From Ilex aquifolium (lineage: Eukaryota; Streptophyta; Magnoliopsida; Aquifoliales; Aquifoliaceae), in contig OX637397.1 in NCBI GenBank assembly GCA_951799425.1, forward strand, positions 9,865,064-9,929,063: DNA of 64,000 bases, written 5' to 3'. Numbering within the stretch: position 1 is the stretch's first letter; the number at the start of each line of letters is the position of its first letter. This document shows positions 12,401-24,400 of this stretch, one piece after another. Position numbers and translations under genes: made by a program. The notes under the pieces are model-generated. The model saw nothing but the letters and a program-made list of their open reading frames with translations. It searched no databases and was not told where the DNA came from.

Positions 12401-15400
12401 GTCATGGATTGAATTGAACCAAAATGCAGAGAGATAACTTCATGCAGGGTGGAAGATTAACATTTTTGTTGAGATAGATTAATGATTAAATTTGTTCTTT
12501 TGGTCTGAAACTTCTACATTACCTACTTATATTTTAATGTGTCTTATCCTGTCCACCATCATGGCAAAGAAATCTGTGCCCAAACTGAAGACTGAGATTC
12601 TGGGATATATCATGTAATGGAACCCATAGAAAATGAGATTACATTCAGACATACACATCTGGCATTTCTTATTGTTTTACGAGTTTGTATGTCAGTTTGA
12701 AGCATATGCATCTTTCTGAACTCCCCAAGAGAGGTTGTGTTGTTACCTGTTCGCAATCTCTGAGTTTGAATTGATGTTCGTTTTTATTTTTTATTTTTCT
12801 CTTGCATCTATACTTTAATCTTTCATTTTAACTGTTTGGAAATAGAATGTCATAAACGTTTTTGATTCAGATTCATTTATGGTATGGTTTGATCCATCTA
12901 TACTTTTCATTTTGTAGGATGCCAGGAATTATGGGTGGGAAGTAAATGAGAAGATTGATTTCAATTGGAAGAAACTTTTGCAAAAGAAGGTTTGTGTCAA
13001 ATTGTGTGTAGGATTTTGTGCATAGGATCAATGTATTGTCATTCAGATCTCACTAGACTCCTATGTTAGCAACTGTCTGTGGTCACCTTGTTTCATCAGT
13101 ACCGAGAGAAAATGCAATAACAAAGCAACTAGTATTTTGTTTGTAATTCTTATGAAAAAAATTATTAGGTGCAAAACTTGCCCACTGGCTTTGAAAAGAA
13201 AATTAAGGAAACCATGACCTACTTTCCTGCTCGGTTTATTTCAATAGTTGGAAATGAACTATCAAATGTTAAAGTTCTGTAAGTTTAATTTTCAATTGTA
13301 CTTTGCGTGTTTTGAGCTCCAATTGAGGGCTAAACTAATTGGATTGCTAACTAAGGCTTGATTTATTTATATACAAACTCTGACAGTTTTCGGCTTTTAT
13401 CATTATCTTAGTTGCCTCATGGAGTTTTTTTCACAGAACGTGCCTGTTGGTTATTTATTATACATATTCTTTATAGTTTGAAATACAGTAAAAAGTATTA
13501 TCACTTGTCTTCATAAGTAGGTGAGGTAGAACAGGCTTTGGAGCCTATAATTTCATGACCTTTTTTCCTTCTTTATCTTTTCCCAAAATTGCAGACAGAG
13601 GAAATAGTCCGGCTAAATGGAATCTACAAGCGATTACTTTCAAATGCAGGGGTTAAACTCTTTGAAGGAGAGGGGAAGGTAGTTGGTCCCAATGACGTAG
13701 AAGTGACACAACTGGATGGCACTAAATTGTGCTATTCAGCAAAGCACATATTGATTGCAACTGGCAGTAGGGCTCAACGTCCACCTATTCCTGGACAGGT
13801 AGAGTTTCTGATTTCATTCCAATTGTAATTACTGACATAACAAAACTATCATAATTAAAACAATGCGTTGATAATTTAATCGGTTTGCTCTCTATTTGCA
13901 TCGTTTTACCTGGGAACATTAGCACATACTTTTTTTGGTTTTAAGTATAACTTCAATTATTTTGAACAGAAAGTAGAACTTCAATTGTACTGCATTTTCA
14001 ACATCTTCGGTGCAGTTAACTAGTCATCTTACTTCCATAGTTTCCTCATTTTCACCGACCTCACTCTTTCCCCCCCCCCCCCCCCCCCCCCCCCCAACCC
14101 ATCCAAACCACCACTTGTCCTATTTGACACCTCCTATTAATCCGTTACATTTTTTGGGTTGGTATTTCAGGAGTTGGCTATAACTTCTGATGAGGCTTTG
14201 AGCTTGGATGAGTTACCCAAGCATGTTGTCATACTTGGTGGAGGGTGTGCTTAACTTTTCATCTCTCTGTGATGTTACTTTTGTTCAGCATGGTTGGTTT
14301 TTTATATTACTCATTTCTTTTCTGATTTAGGTACATTGCTGTTGAGTTTGCTTCTATATGGCGTGGAATGGGTGCCACAGTGGATCTATGCTTCAGAAAG
14401 GAACTTCCATTGAGGTTATAACACTCTTGATTGTATTTGTGTTTTTCTTGGCAAATTACACTAACACCACTTGTGGTTTATGTTGTTGTTTTTGAAATAA
14501 TACCAATATCCTTGATTATATTCTTTCCTCCAATGGAGTTAACAGAACGTTTTTGTTCCCAATTTTTCCCTTGCATGTAAGTAAATTACTTTTCATGAGG
14601 GTTAATGACACTTTACCCTTCAAAATGTGCAATGAGTTGCACTTTGCCTGCGCCCTGAAAAAGAAAAAACTCTCACTCTACATCTTTGATCTTAACATCT
14701 ATTGCAATTTTCCTCTTTGCCAAATAACATTGGATTTTTTATTGCTAAACACAAAACATGCCAATCACATTGGGTAATGGAGGGCATAATTGTAATTTTA
14801 CTTCTTTTTTTTTTTTTCTGTAATATGTTGTAGTTATTTATATCCACCACCTCCAATGTCCCTTGCATCTCTTTTGCTTTATCAAATTTCAAGGGTACCC
14901 TTGTTTTTTTAGAATAACACTGTCATACCTTGTTAGACTTTGCCTCTCAATAGCGTTAACGGGATGATTCCAACACCCAAATACCCTCACATCTCTCAGT
15001 TTCTTTTCCCTCTATATCTCTCCCTAGATCTTGCAATCCTGCCTGGCACCCACCCCCACCCCCAATGCAACCCCCAATTTTCTCCCCCGCTCCTACCCTA
15101 GATCTCCATGTTTTCTATCCCCCTCTTTTCGTCTCTCCCTAAAGTGGAATAAGAAAGATGAATCACTCTCTTTGGAACTTTCTATCTCTCTCCCTTCAGT
15201 TTATGTATCTTTTTTTTGTGGTGGTGGAGATATGGTGATGGCCTGACTGAGGGAATTGGGTACTTTGTGCAAAAGATAGTCAGTGTTAGTAGTTTCAGAG
15301 TTTGACCCTACTAGTTGACTAACGGAGGAGTATTGTATGAAATATAAAACCCAAATCAGAAGGGTGTAGTGTTATTTCCGAAATGTCAGGGATACCCTTT

Positions 15401-18400
15401 GAAATTTTGATAAACCATGAGGGGTGTCAGTGTAATTTGTCCTTTTCTTTTTGACCAATAGCAGTTTACTCTTCAGCTTCTGGCACACCATCATTTCTTT
15501 TCCTGGTCATTTTGTTTATGAGTTTGTCAAGGCAGCGTCAACCATCTTAGATGCTTTGAATCATAAGTTTGAAAACTCATGTTAGTTAGACTGCCATACC
15601 TTGCTTTTAGGGCCTGTAATGGATAACCCTGACTATGTTGTGTAAACTGTAAACTAAACACAACTAACCAAAGCCTTGGTACAATTGTTTTGCATATATG
15701 GGTTCTAGTGATTTCCATTTTGTGCTAGTATATGCCACTTGGTTTATGAACATGTAATGTAATTAACAATTCCAGGCAGGTGTAACTATATCAAAAAAGG
15801 ATAGCTATCAACTTGGAGAAAAGTGCCTAAATTTTTTAAACTTAACACAATCGTGATGTGACAATGTAATAGTGAACCATCACAGAGTATGCACTTATTC
15901 ATTTCTGTTACCTGGGTACTTTTGCTCTTGTCAAATATTACAGCTTATTCATCCTTTTACTTGTATATAGCAGCTCTGTTTATGTGTTCTTGGCAAAGTA
16001 TATATTTCCTGTCACTCTTTTATCAATCACATCGTGCTAGAGTCCAAACCTGGAATTGGAAAGCATGTATCTTTCAACTTGTGCACAATGGCCTTATCTT
16101 GCCAATGTATAGCTTGTGGAAGTTATAGATCACTTTCTTGTGTTGTACGTTAGTTTGAGTTGAAACTTGAATAATTGTGTATTATGGTTTAGGAAAAGAA
16201 AGAAAGTGAAAGGAGATAGGAAGAAAGAGATTATGAAACAATATTGTGTGTAGTGTGTATGTTGCCGACACCCTATCATCTATTTATATTAAATTAATAT
16301 TGACGACAATTACAATATTAGGAATAGAATAATGGTAGAGTAACATAATAGAAAAAGTAGAGCAATAGGAAAGTAACACTCTTAACAATTTGCTTTCTAA
16401 GTATTTGATGCACATTTCTTGTTTCTCGAAAAGTGTGTATGTTAACAGCATTGTTAATGCATTTTATGTGAAAAAATTTCAATGGCAGAGGTTTTGATGA
16501 CGAAATGAGAACACTGGTTGCAAGAAACCTGGAAGGCAGGGGAATTAATTTGCACCCACGGACATCCTTGACAGAGGTACTTTTGTATCATTTGATGTTA
16601 TGGGATTCATGTATTCTGAATTAAAAGGTTTATTGTTTGCCATTCCATTGATCACGAGTTTCTCTATTCCCTGAAGCATTTTTTTAATGATGAGATTGGT
16701 TATTCAGCTGGTTAAAACAGAAGATGGCATAAAAGCTCTCACTGACCACGGTGAAGAATTGGTGGCTGATGTTGTACTATTTGCCACTGGTAATTCCAAG
16801 ACCTGTTCTATTTGTATTGCATAGAAGTAATGCGTGAATGCTTGCATCAAATATGGATATTGCTTGCATCGGTTGTTAACTTCTGATCAAGAGAGTTGCA
16901 TATCAAAGTATATAACTACTGATAACCTGGTGGCATTTTCTGTCTTCTATTGGCTAATGTGCATTATTACCCTCTTGATAAAGCTAACTATCACGTTGTT
17001 GCTCAGCAGGCTAACATATCTAAATGTTAGATACATAAAATAGCATAATACTAAGAATTAGATGTAATTTGCTCTCCTTTTTTACTTAGCGAGCAACTTA
17101 GATTCGTTTTGATCTCTATTTTTTGTGATAATAGCAACGGAGTACATTTTATCTTGTCATATAGTTCTGGATTTTTATGTTGGTTTGTTAACTTCTCTGC
17201 TGAATGATCTGGAAAAATATCATGATAACTTTATAGATGCTGTTGCATTTGCATAAGGGATTTTAAATTTCTATTTCTTCTTTTCCCAGTCTATTCTATG
17301 ATGAGAATTGCAGGATTCTGAATTATTGTGAATTTGACAAACTCATGGGTTGGAAAGGTGCTTGCAGTTAGTGTTCGATGCTCATTGCTTTAGTTACCAT
17401 TCTTTTTGCAAAACAAAAAAATAATAAAATTGTGTTAGAAACATTAAATATGGACTTATCTTTGATCGTTTTACTTGACACCTACATTGTTTTCTTCATT
17501 AAAACTGTATCTGCAACATCTTCATTATCTATATCTCTACAAGAAGATAAAATGGAGATATCTTGAATTCATTTAGTCAAATCATGTGGAACTATGGAGA
17601 AAGCAAATATTATTGAGTTCTAGCCTCCGACTAAGTCCTTTACTGTGGGTGGGAAAATCTTGCAGCTTGTGCTATTGATTCATTGAATTATAACCTGTCT
17701 AAATTTGCTTCTTCTTTTTTTCCCTAGATTGAAACAAGCTGAATATATTAATTTAAAAGTAGTACATCACCATATATACAATGGTGGACAGGATATCCAA
17801 CCTAAAATAAAAAAAGAAAACAAAACAAACAATACATAAAATCTATGAATCACATAAAGCATTCCAATCCGTAACTTTGCTAAAAAGGCGGAATTCCCTT
17901 ACAATCCTTGGTAACCGAAGCCCAAAACACTGCTAAAAAGTGAATGCCATTCCATAAGCCTTCAACCAACTCACATCAGTTTTCAAATATTCTAGCATTC
18001 CTGTGTTTCCAAATTACCCAAACAGTAGCGAAGATTGCACAATTTTACAGAGTCATCCCTTTATTATTTCTCCCAAAAACCCCTTAAATCCCCCAACAAA
18101 CAAAGAAAACAATGACCAGGAATCACCCACCATGCCATAACTGCAAGGCAATGCAAGAATAAATGGTGAACGCTTTCAATATCTAGATTTGCTTCGTGAA
18201 GCTTATGAGAAATTATTTATGGTTGGTTTTGAATCTTTACCATTCCGTGGACAGTAATATTCTTTTTAATTGTTAGAAAAGCTTTGACTTTATTTTTTGG
18301 AGTTCTAATGATTTCTTTGCGATGCGTAGGCACATTAATTATAATCTAAGGATATTAATAATTTTCTCTCTGTCTTCCCCTTTTTTCCTGGTTTAGTTTT

Positions 18401-21400
18401 TCATTTTAACAGTCTTTTATCATTGGTTGCAGGTCGGGCTCCTAACACAAAGAGGCTAAATTTGGATGCTGTAGGTGTTGAGCTTGACAGGGCACGAGCT
18501 GTGAAGGTAGCTTTTTCTTTAGCATTTTCTGGATTGGTATCTGTTGAATGATCTGCAAAAATCTAGGAAGTGTCCAAAATGTGAACAAGGGAAAATGGGA
18601 ATCGAGAATAGTTACTAGGGTGTCAAGTTCTAAACTACGTCATCCATATTTAATAGAAAAAAAATCTATACAACAGAATTTCATTTGTTAATGGATGTCT
18701 AACTCATTTCTTGACATCATAATAAAGTGGTTGATTTGCTCTGTCTCCAACACATCTGCATCTTAGTTGGCAGACGGTGATTGATGAGTTGGCTTATGAA
18801 CTCAATGCATTTTTCCCTCCGTCTTTCTTAATTCTTGCTTCTCCTTAGTATTCCTTTTTTGCATGTATATTGGATTTCCGAACTTCCACTTGAAATTCCA
18901 GCGTAACTTTTATTTGAAGTTGACATGCTTGGCCATTGAAAATTTTCAACATATTGGTGCATCCTCTTGAGTGTTCCTGAAAATATTCTTCTAAAATCCG
19001 TGCTTTTCTTGTTTCCATTAGTTTTTACTGGAACTGCAGCCATGTTGGTTCAATAGCAGCTCTTAGTGGTTTATCCCATGTCACATATATCTATTTGGTT
19101 TAATTGGATTTTGTTGGCATGTTACCTGTAATTTTTGGCGTTTCCCGTTCTTTGTTCATCATCTGGCTTCGTTTTAGGAGCCATCTATTTGCGATTTTTA
19201 CCTGTTGTTTAGTCTTTCCAAGTCAAGCTGTGTATTAACTCTAAAGGAGAAGGTACAACAGATTTATGCACAGGCCTATGTAGTTGTTGGTTCTCCATTA
19301 AGTTGTCCAAAGCACAAGTTTTTCTTGTTGTTTCTCCATTAAGCTGTGTAAAGCACAAGATGATTTTCTGATTCAACCAGCAACTGACAGTGAAGGAGGG
19401 ACTGCAGATTCCGCAAATGCCGATGTATTCTCATTCCTTCAAATCTGGCTTCATTTAATGGCTCATCTAGTGATGATTTTTAGTAGTCGTCGGCTGCTCT
19501 TTTTAAGTCAAGCTGTGTATTGACTTTGAGATGGAGATTATTCCTATTCTTGTATTGTTAGGCCATGTTTGGGTTTCTATACATTGTCCGAGAGTATCTT
19601 GTTAAGTTCTTATTTGGGTTCTCTTATTGTTATTTTATTGTTTGTCCATTGTGATATAAATTTGTTATCCTTCTTTATTTGCGGATAATTTTGTATTAGT
19701 TGATGAAAGTAAAGAAGGAATTAATAATAAATTAGAAATATGACGAGAAGCTCTAGAATAAAAAATATTTAGGATAACTAGGACTAAAGTTGAATATATA
19801 AAATGTAACTTTGGTGAAAGAAGGTATCACAACTGAGATGTAGTAAAAATTGAAAATTAAGAGATATGGAGGAGTGAACACTTTAATTTTTTGGGGTCTA
19901 TTATTCGAGCGTGAGATTGGTGACGATGTTACCTATAGAATTAATGCAGGATAGACTAAATGAAGAAAGTATATGGTGTATTGTGTGATAGACGCATATG
20001 CTTTTAGTTAAAAGAAAGGTTCTATACAATGGCCATAAAACCCGCTATGCTTTATCCTACTGTTAGAATTAGGAATGAATATATCCCAAAAAAAGTAAAG
20101 GTAATACATATAGGTGATAAATTAAGGGAGAATCGAATTAGGTGGTTTGAACATATTTATAGATGGCCTACTATGGCACCGGTGAGAAAGAGTGATATGA
20201 TAGTTATTGACGGCAAGTGTAGAGGTAGATGAAGACTAATATTAACTTTAGAGGAACTTGTAAAGAAAGATATAATAGCTTATTCTTTAACATAATGGTG
20301 AAAGAGGGTTGATGTAGTAGACTCAAAAAATGTTGGGACAAGGCTATGTTATGTTGAGTTGAGCTCACATTGACACAAGGAAGTTTGCGATATTATTGTG
20401 AAGATATTGTTTGCGTCAAGTTTTATGTATGTTGGGGCCTTTTTTTTATCATCTCTTACAGGTTGACGAGTACTCACGCACCAGCATACCTAGCATATGG
20501 GCCATCGGTGATGTTACAAATCGCATAAATCTCACTCCTGTGGCCTTAATGGAAGGGACCTGTTTCGCAGTATGTGTTCCTACTGGACCTTCTTCAACTA
20601 TCATTGTTGAGATTCTATTGCCTATGTTATTATTGATTGATATCTTCTGTTTGGCCAGGTATGTAATTAGTTTGTTCATGTTCATTCATTTTTTTGGCAT
20701 TGCCTGCCTGCAGAAAACTGTTTTTGGTGGAGAGCCTAGCAAACCGGACTATAGTAACGTACCTTGTGCCGTGTTCTGGTACCAGCTCTCTTTTTCTTAC
20801 ACAGTTTCTCTATTGCCTTTTCTTTTGTTATTGAAACCATGTCAGATTCATCATCTGGTGAAGGTGCTTATATTAAATATTCGTCATTTTTTCTTTGTGA
20901 TTTGTAGACCGAAATATTCTTCGTCCACTGCAATCTGTTTTCGGTGGGATGACTACTCTGTTTATATCCCTTGCTGGAATAAGATCCCATCCATTGTCAG
21001 TGCTTGTGCAACTCTAGTAGAGTTGACTTTTAAGGTGGACAATTCCTTAAGTATATTTGAAAAAAATTTAAATGGACATATATTACTTAAGTTTGTCATT
21101 TTAGTATGGTAGCTTTCACACATATACACAAAATAGAGACACATAAAGATTTCTCGTAACCTTTGAGGGTAATCTCCACCCTGCGTCAAATCTTTTTCTA
21201 TTTTCCATTTATTTTCTCTTTTGAATGGAACTTTAGTTTTTTTTTATTTTTAGTTTCTTTGTTAATTTTTTAGCTCTTAGTGGAATGGGATTGTTAATTT
21301 TTTAGCTTTTGAACCCCGGCTTTCGGATTTAACCTTATTTGATGGTGTTTACTAGAGGTTTTTCTTACCTTTGTCTTAAGCAAGGCCTTTAGAGGGCTTA

Positions 21401-24400
21401 GTTGACTCACCAATTTTTTGTATTTCGCTTACTTTTTGTTTGTTTAAAGAAAAACTCTGTCAATTCTGATTCTCTTTTGTTCTCTTGATTCTTTTCTAGT
21501 TGAGATGCATGGATCCGTATATGCGTCTAAATAGAAAATTTTCTTGGTTTTAAAAAAGGTGCGTACCACTCCCTTTAGCAATGTCCACAAATTTGGAACT
21601 AGGTTTGAAAGCCATATTTTATTTGGGATGTTTCTGGGAAACCATCATAATCAGGGGCGGAGCTAGGATTCTGTCCTAGTGGGGGCAAAAACATGAATAC
21701 AAAATATAACCAGATAGTATTAAAAAAATTTCCTGCATATCAATTAATAAGGACTAAATTAGGTGCAAATTTCACACAAAATTCCTAAGTTCACACCATG
21801 AGAATTATGTTAAGATCAAAGACTAAATGAAAATTAAAATAAAAATTAATTCAACAGACAATGAAATATTTAATTATTTTAGTAGATTAAGATATGAGTG
21901 AACTACTAACTTACTAAAGATAAAAAAGACTAGGGGTACTATTAAAATTTTCCAGAAAATTAAGGGTGGCAATGAGGTAAATTGGTCATAGTTTTGTTGC
22001 CATAACAGTGTATATTTGGTAATCCCTCTAAAGTAACTGGGGGCAACAGCCCCCACACCTACACACGTAGCTCCACTCTTGATCATAACCAATGAATGGG
22101 TACTGCCATTTTGTGGATCCTTTTTCTTTGGGAACTTTATGACTTGGTCTGCTTTAGTGTCTTTCTTTTACATTATAGTTGAATCTTCATGGCTAGTAGA
22201 CAATTAAATAAACCACTACTTTATTTTCTGTTTTCACTTACATTTTACCCCCATTTTTGGACTTTGGAGTATGGATGACTAGCATGTTACAGACCTTTTA
22301 CTGTAGCACCTTGACATGACATGACATGACATGATCAGCGTGTTGGTTCAGGAATTAATCTTTCCTTTTGACCACTGCTGTGGTGGTGGAGTAGCAGTAC
22401 ATTTGAAACCTGAAATTAATTTAATGGTTGAAAGGGATTAAAGTTGTGCAGCCCATTTATTTTCGTTAGGATTGTCATACAGTGATAATATTTCTAAGAC
22501 TTGCCATTCATTTATTTTTGGATTGACCATTTACAGTGTAATTTGATTATTCAATACTGTATTCTGTCGTGTGTTTAGGAGACATATCTTTGTGATCCTT
22601 TGCTAGTTGATAAATTGAGGAAATTTTGAATAAGAGCTCTAGAATATTTTTTTTGGGTAAATAGGAGCTCTAGAATTTTATTCATCTCTTGCTTGAAAAT
22701 TATTGACATTTGTGTTAAACTCGCATAAATGCTATGATCTAAATGTTTATAATTGACTGAGGCGGGCTATAGTCAATACAATCTCAGTCAAGAAAGGATG
22801 CTTCCTGGATGCGTTTCAGTAATTGCTGTGACACCTGACCCTCTGATTCCTTGACCTTTTTGACAGTTCAAAAACATAAATTTTGCTTATGATCAATTCT
22901 TTTATTTACTTGTTTAGACAAGTACAATATTCGATGCTTTCATGCTTGTTTAGTAATGCATCTTCACGTGTTTTCCACCAAAAATAACGACCAATTTAGT
23001 CCCATTAATAGGGTTCTGGGTGGGTTGATTAGTACAAACCTAGCGGCTGACACTATTTACACAATGTTCTACTAATTTGTTTATTTGCTTTTTTCAGTGT
23101 TTTTTCCTTCCCTTTTCTTTGGGGTGTGTGTGTATGTGCGCGGGTATTTATTTAATTTTAAATTTTTTTTTTTGGGGGGGGGGTGGGATTAGGAAGAGGG
23201 TGTGAAGTGATTATCAGTATAACTCTTTTGAAAGAATCTAGTTGATTATGAATATCTGTCATTGCCATACCAAACTCCATGCAAATATTTTTTTGTGCAT
23301 TTGTTGAACATTGAGTACATTTGCTAACAAAATCGAAAAAGGTAAAATCAATTGTGGTCAAAAGGGTCATTACCCAATGTGTCCCCTTTCATTGGAGTGC
23401 TGCTAGGATGAACTGGATGAAAATCAAACATTTGTTGTTACTTGCAAAAAGTGGCTATTTTCAGATTCGGCCCCCACTCTCATAGTTCGAACCCGATTGA
23501 ATTTGGTGTGCTGTTGAGGATAAAATTTGGTTTGTGGGGAAGTGTATTTCATGTCATCTATTTTGGTCATGGCATGATCCTTGCATCATGTCCCACATCG
23601 ACTCCTTGTGTTTGTATCAATTTTATTATGTCATATTGAGGAATATCATTCATATTGTTTGTATGCACGTGATGTTAAGTGTTTGTATGCACATGATGTT
23701 AAGGTTGAGAGTACATTTATCACTATATATTGATTTTCTTATTTTCACTCTTATGCTGCTCATGAATGCTGAAGATGTATTTTTTCCGGCTAATGTATCA
23801 CCTCTGATTTTTTTTTCGTTTTGTAGTTGTTTGTGAAATGATTAATCTTTATCTTCTGTTACTTCTCAGCATACCACCTCTTTCTGTAGTTGGACTAAGC
23901 GAAGAAGAGGCTATAGCGCAAGCAAAGGGTGATATCTTGGTTTTTACATCAACATTCAATCCTATGAAGAACACCATTTCAGGGTATGTGATTGGGCATC
24001 AATCTTATTTTCCTAGTTTAGAAATGAAACATAAAATCATGGATTCTAAAATTTCTTTACCTGGTTGCTTGGGAGAATAAATCACCTATAGAAAGTTGCC
24101 AGACATGTAGACTATGGTAAGCTACAACAGGCAGATGATGGTTATAATGATTTAGAGCTATATATGTCAGCATATTAGAGCATTTTGGTTGAGTTTTATG
24201 CATGAGCTGGTTTCTCTTGAAAACATGTCAACAATTGTTGTACGCTTTTGTCAATCATTTGCTAGCCTGATTAACACGTGCAGTTTCCATAGATTGGTAG
24301 AACATCTTTAAGCATGTCTAATCAGTAAAATATTGTGTGAAATTTTATATTGTTCCTATAGACGGCAAGAAAAGACGGGTATGAAGCTTATTGTTGATGC

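Noticed and set aside
20411-21112. 233-codon ORF taken as a gene
   Set aside because: It merely contains glutathione reductase exons 11 and 12 plus readthrough into introns; splice sites at 20569, 20714 and 20778 define the real exons.
23442-24080. Overlapping short ORFs around glutathione reductase exon 13
   Set aside because: The conserved residues lie only within 23870-23983, bounded by splice sites; the rest is intron.
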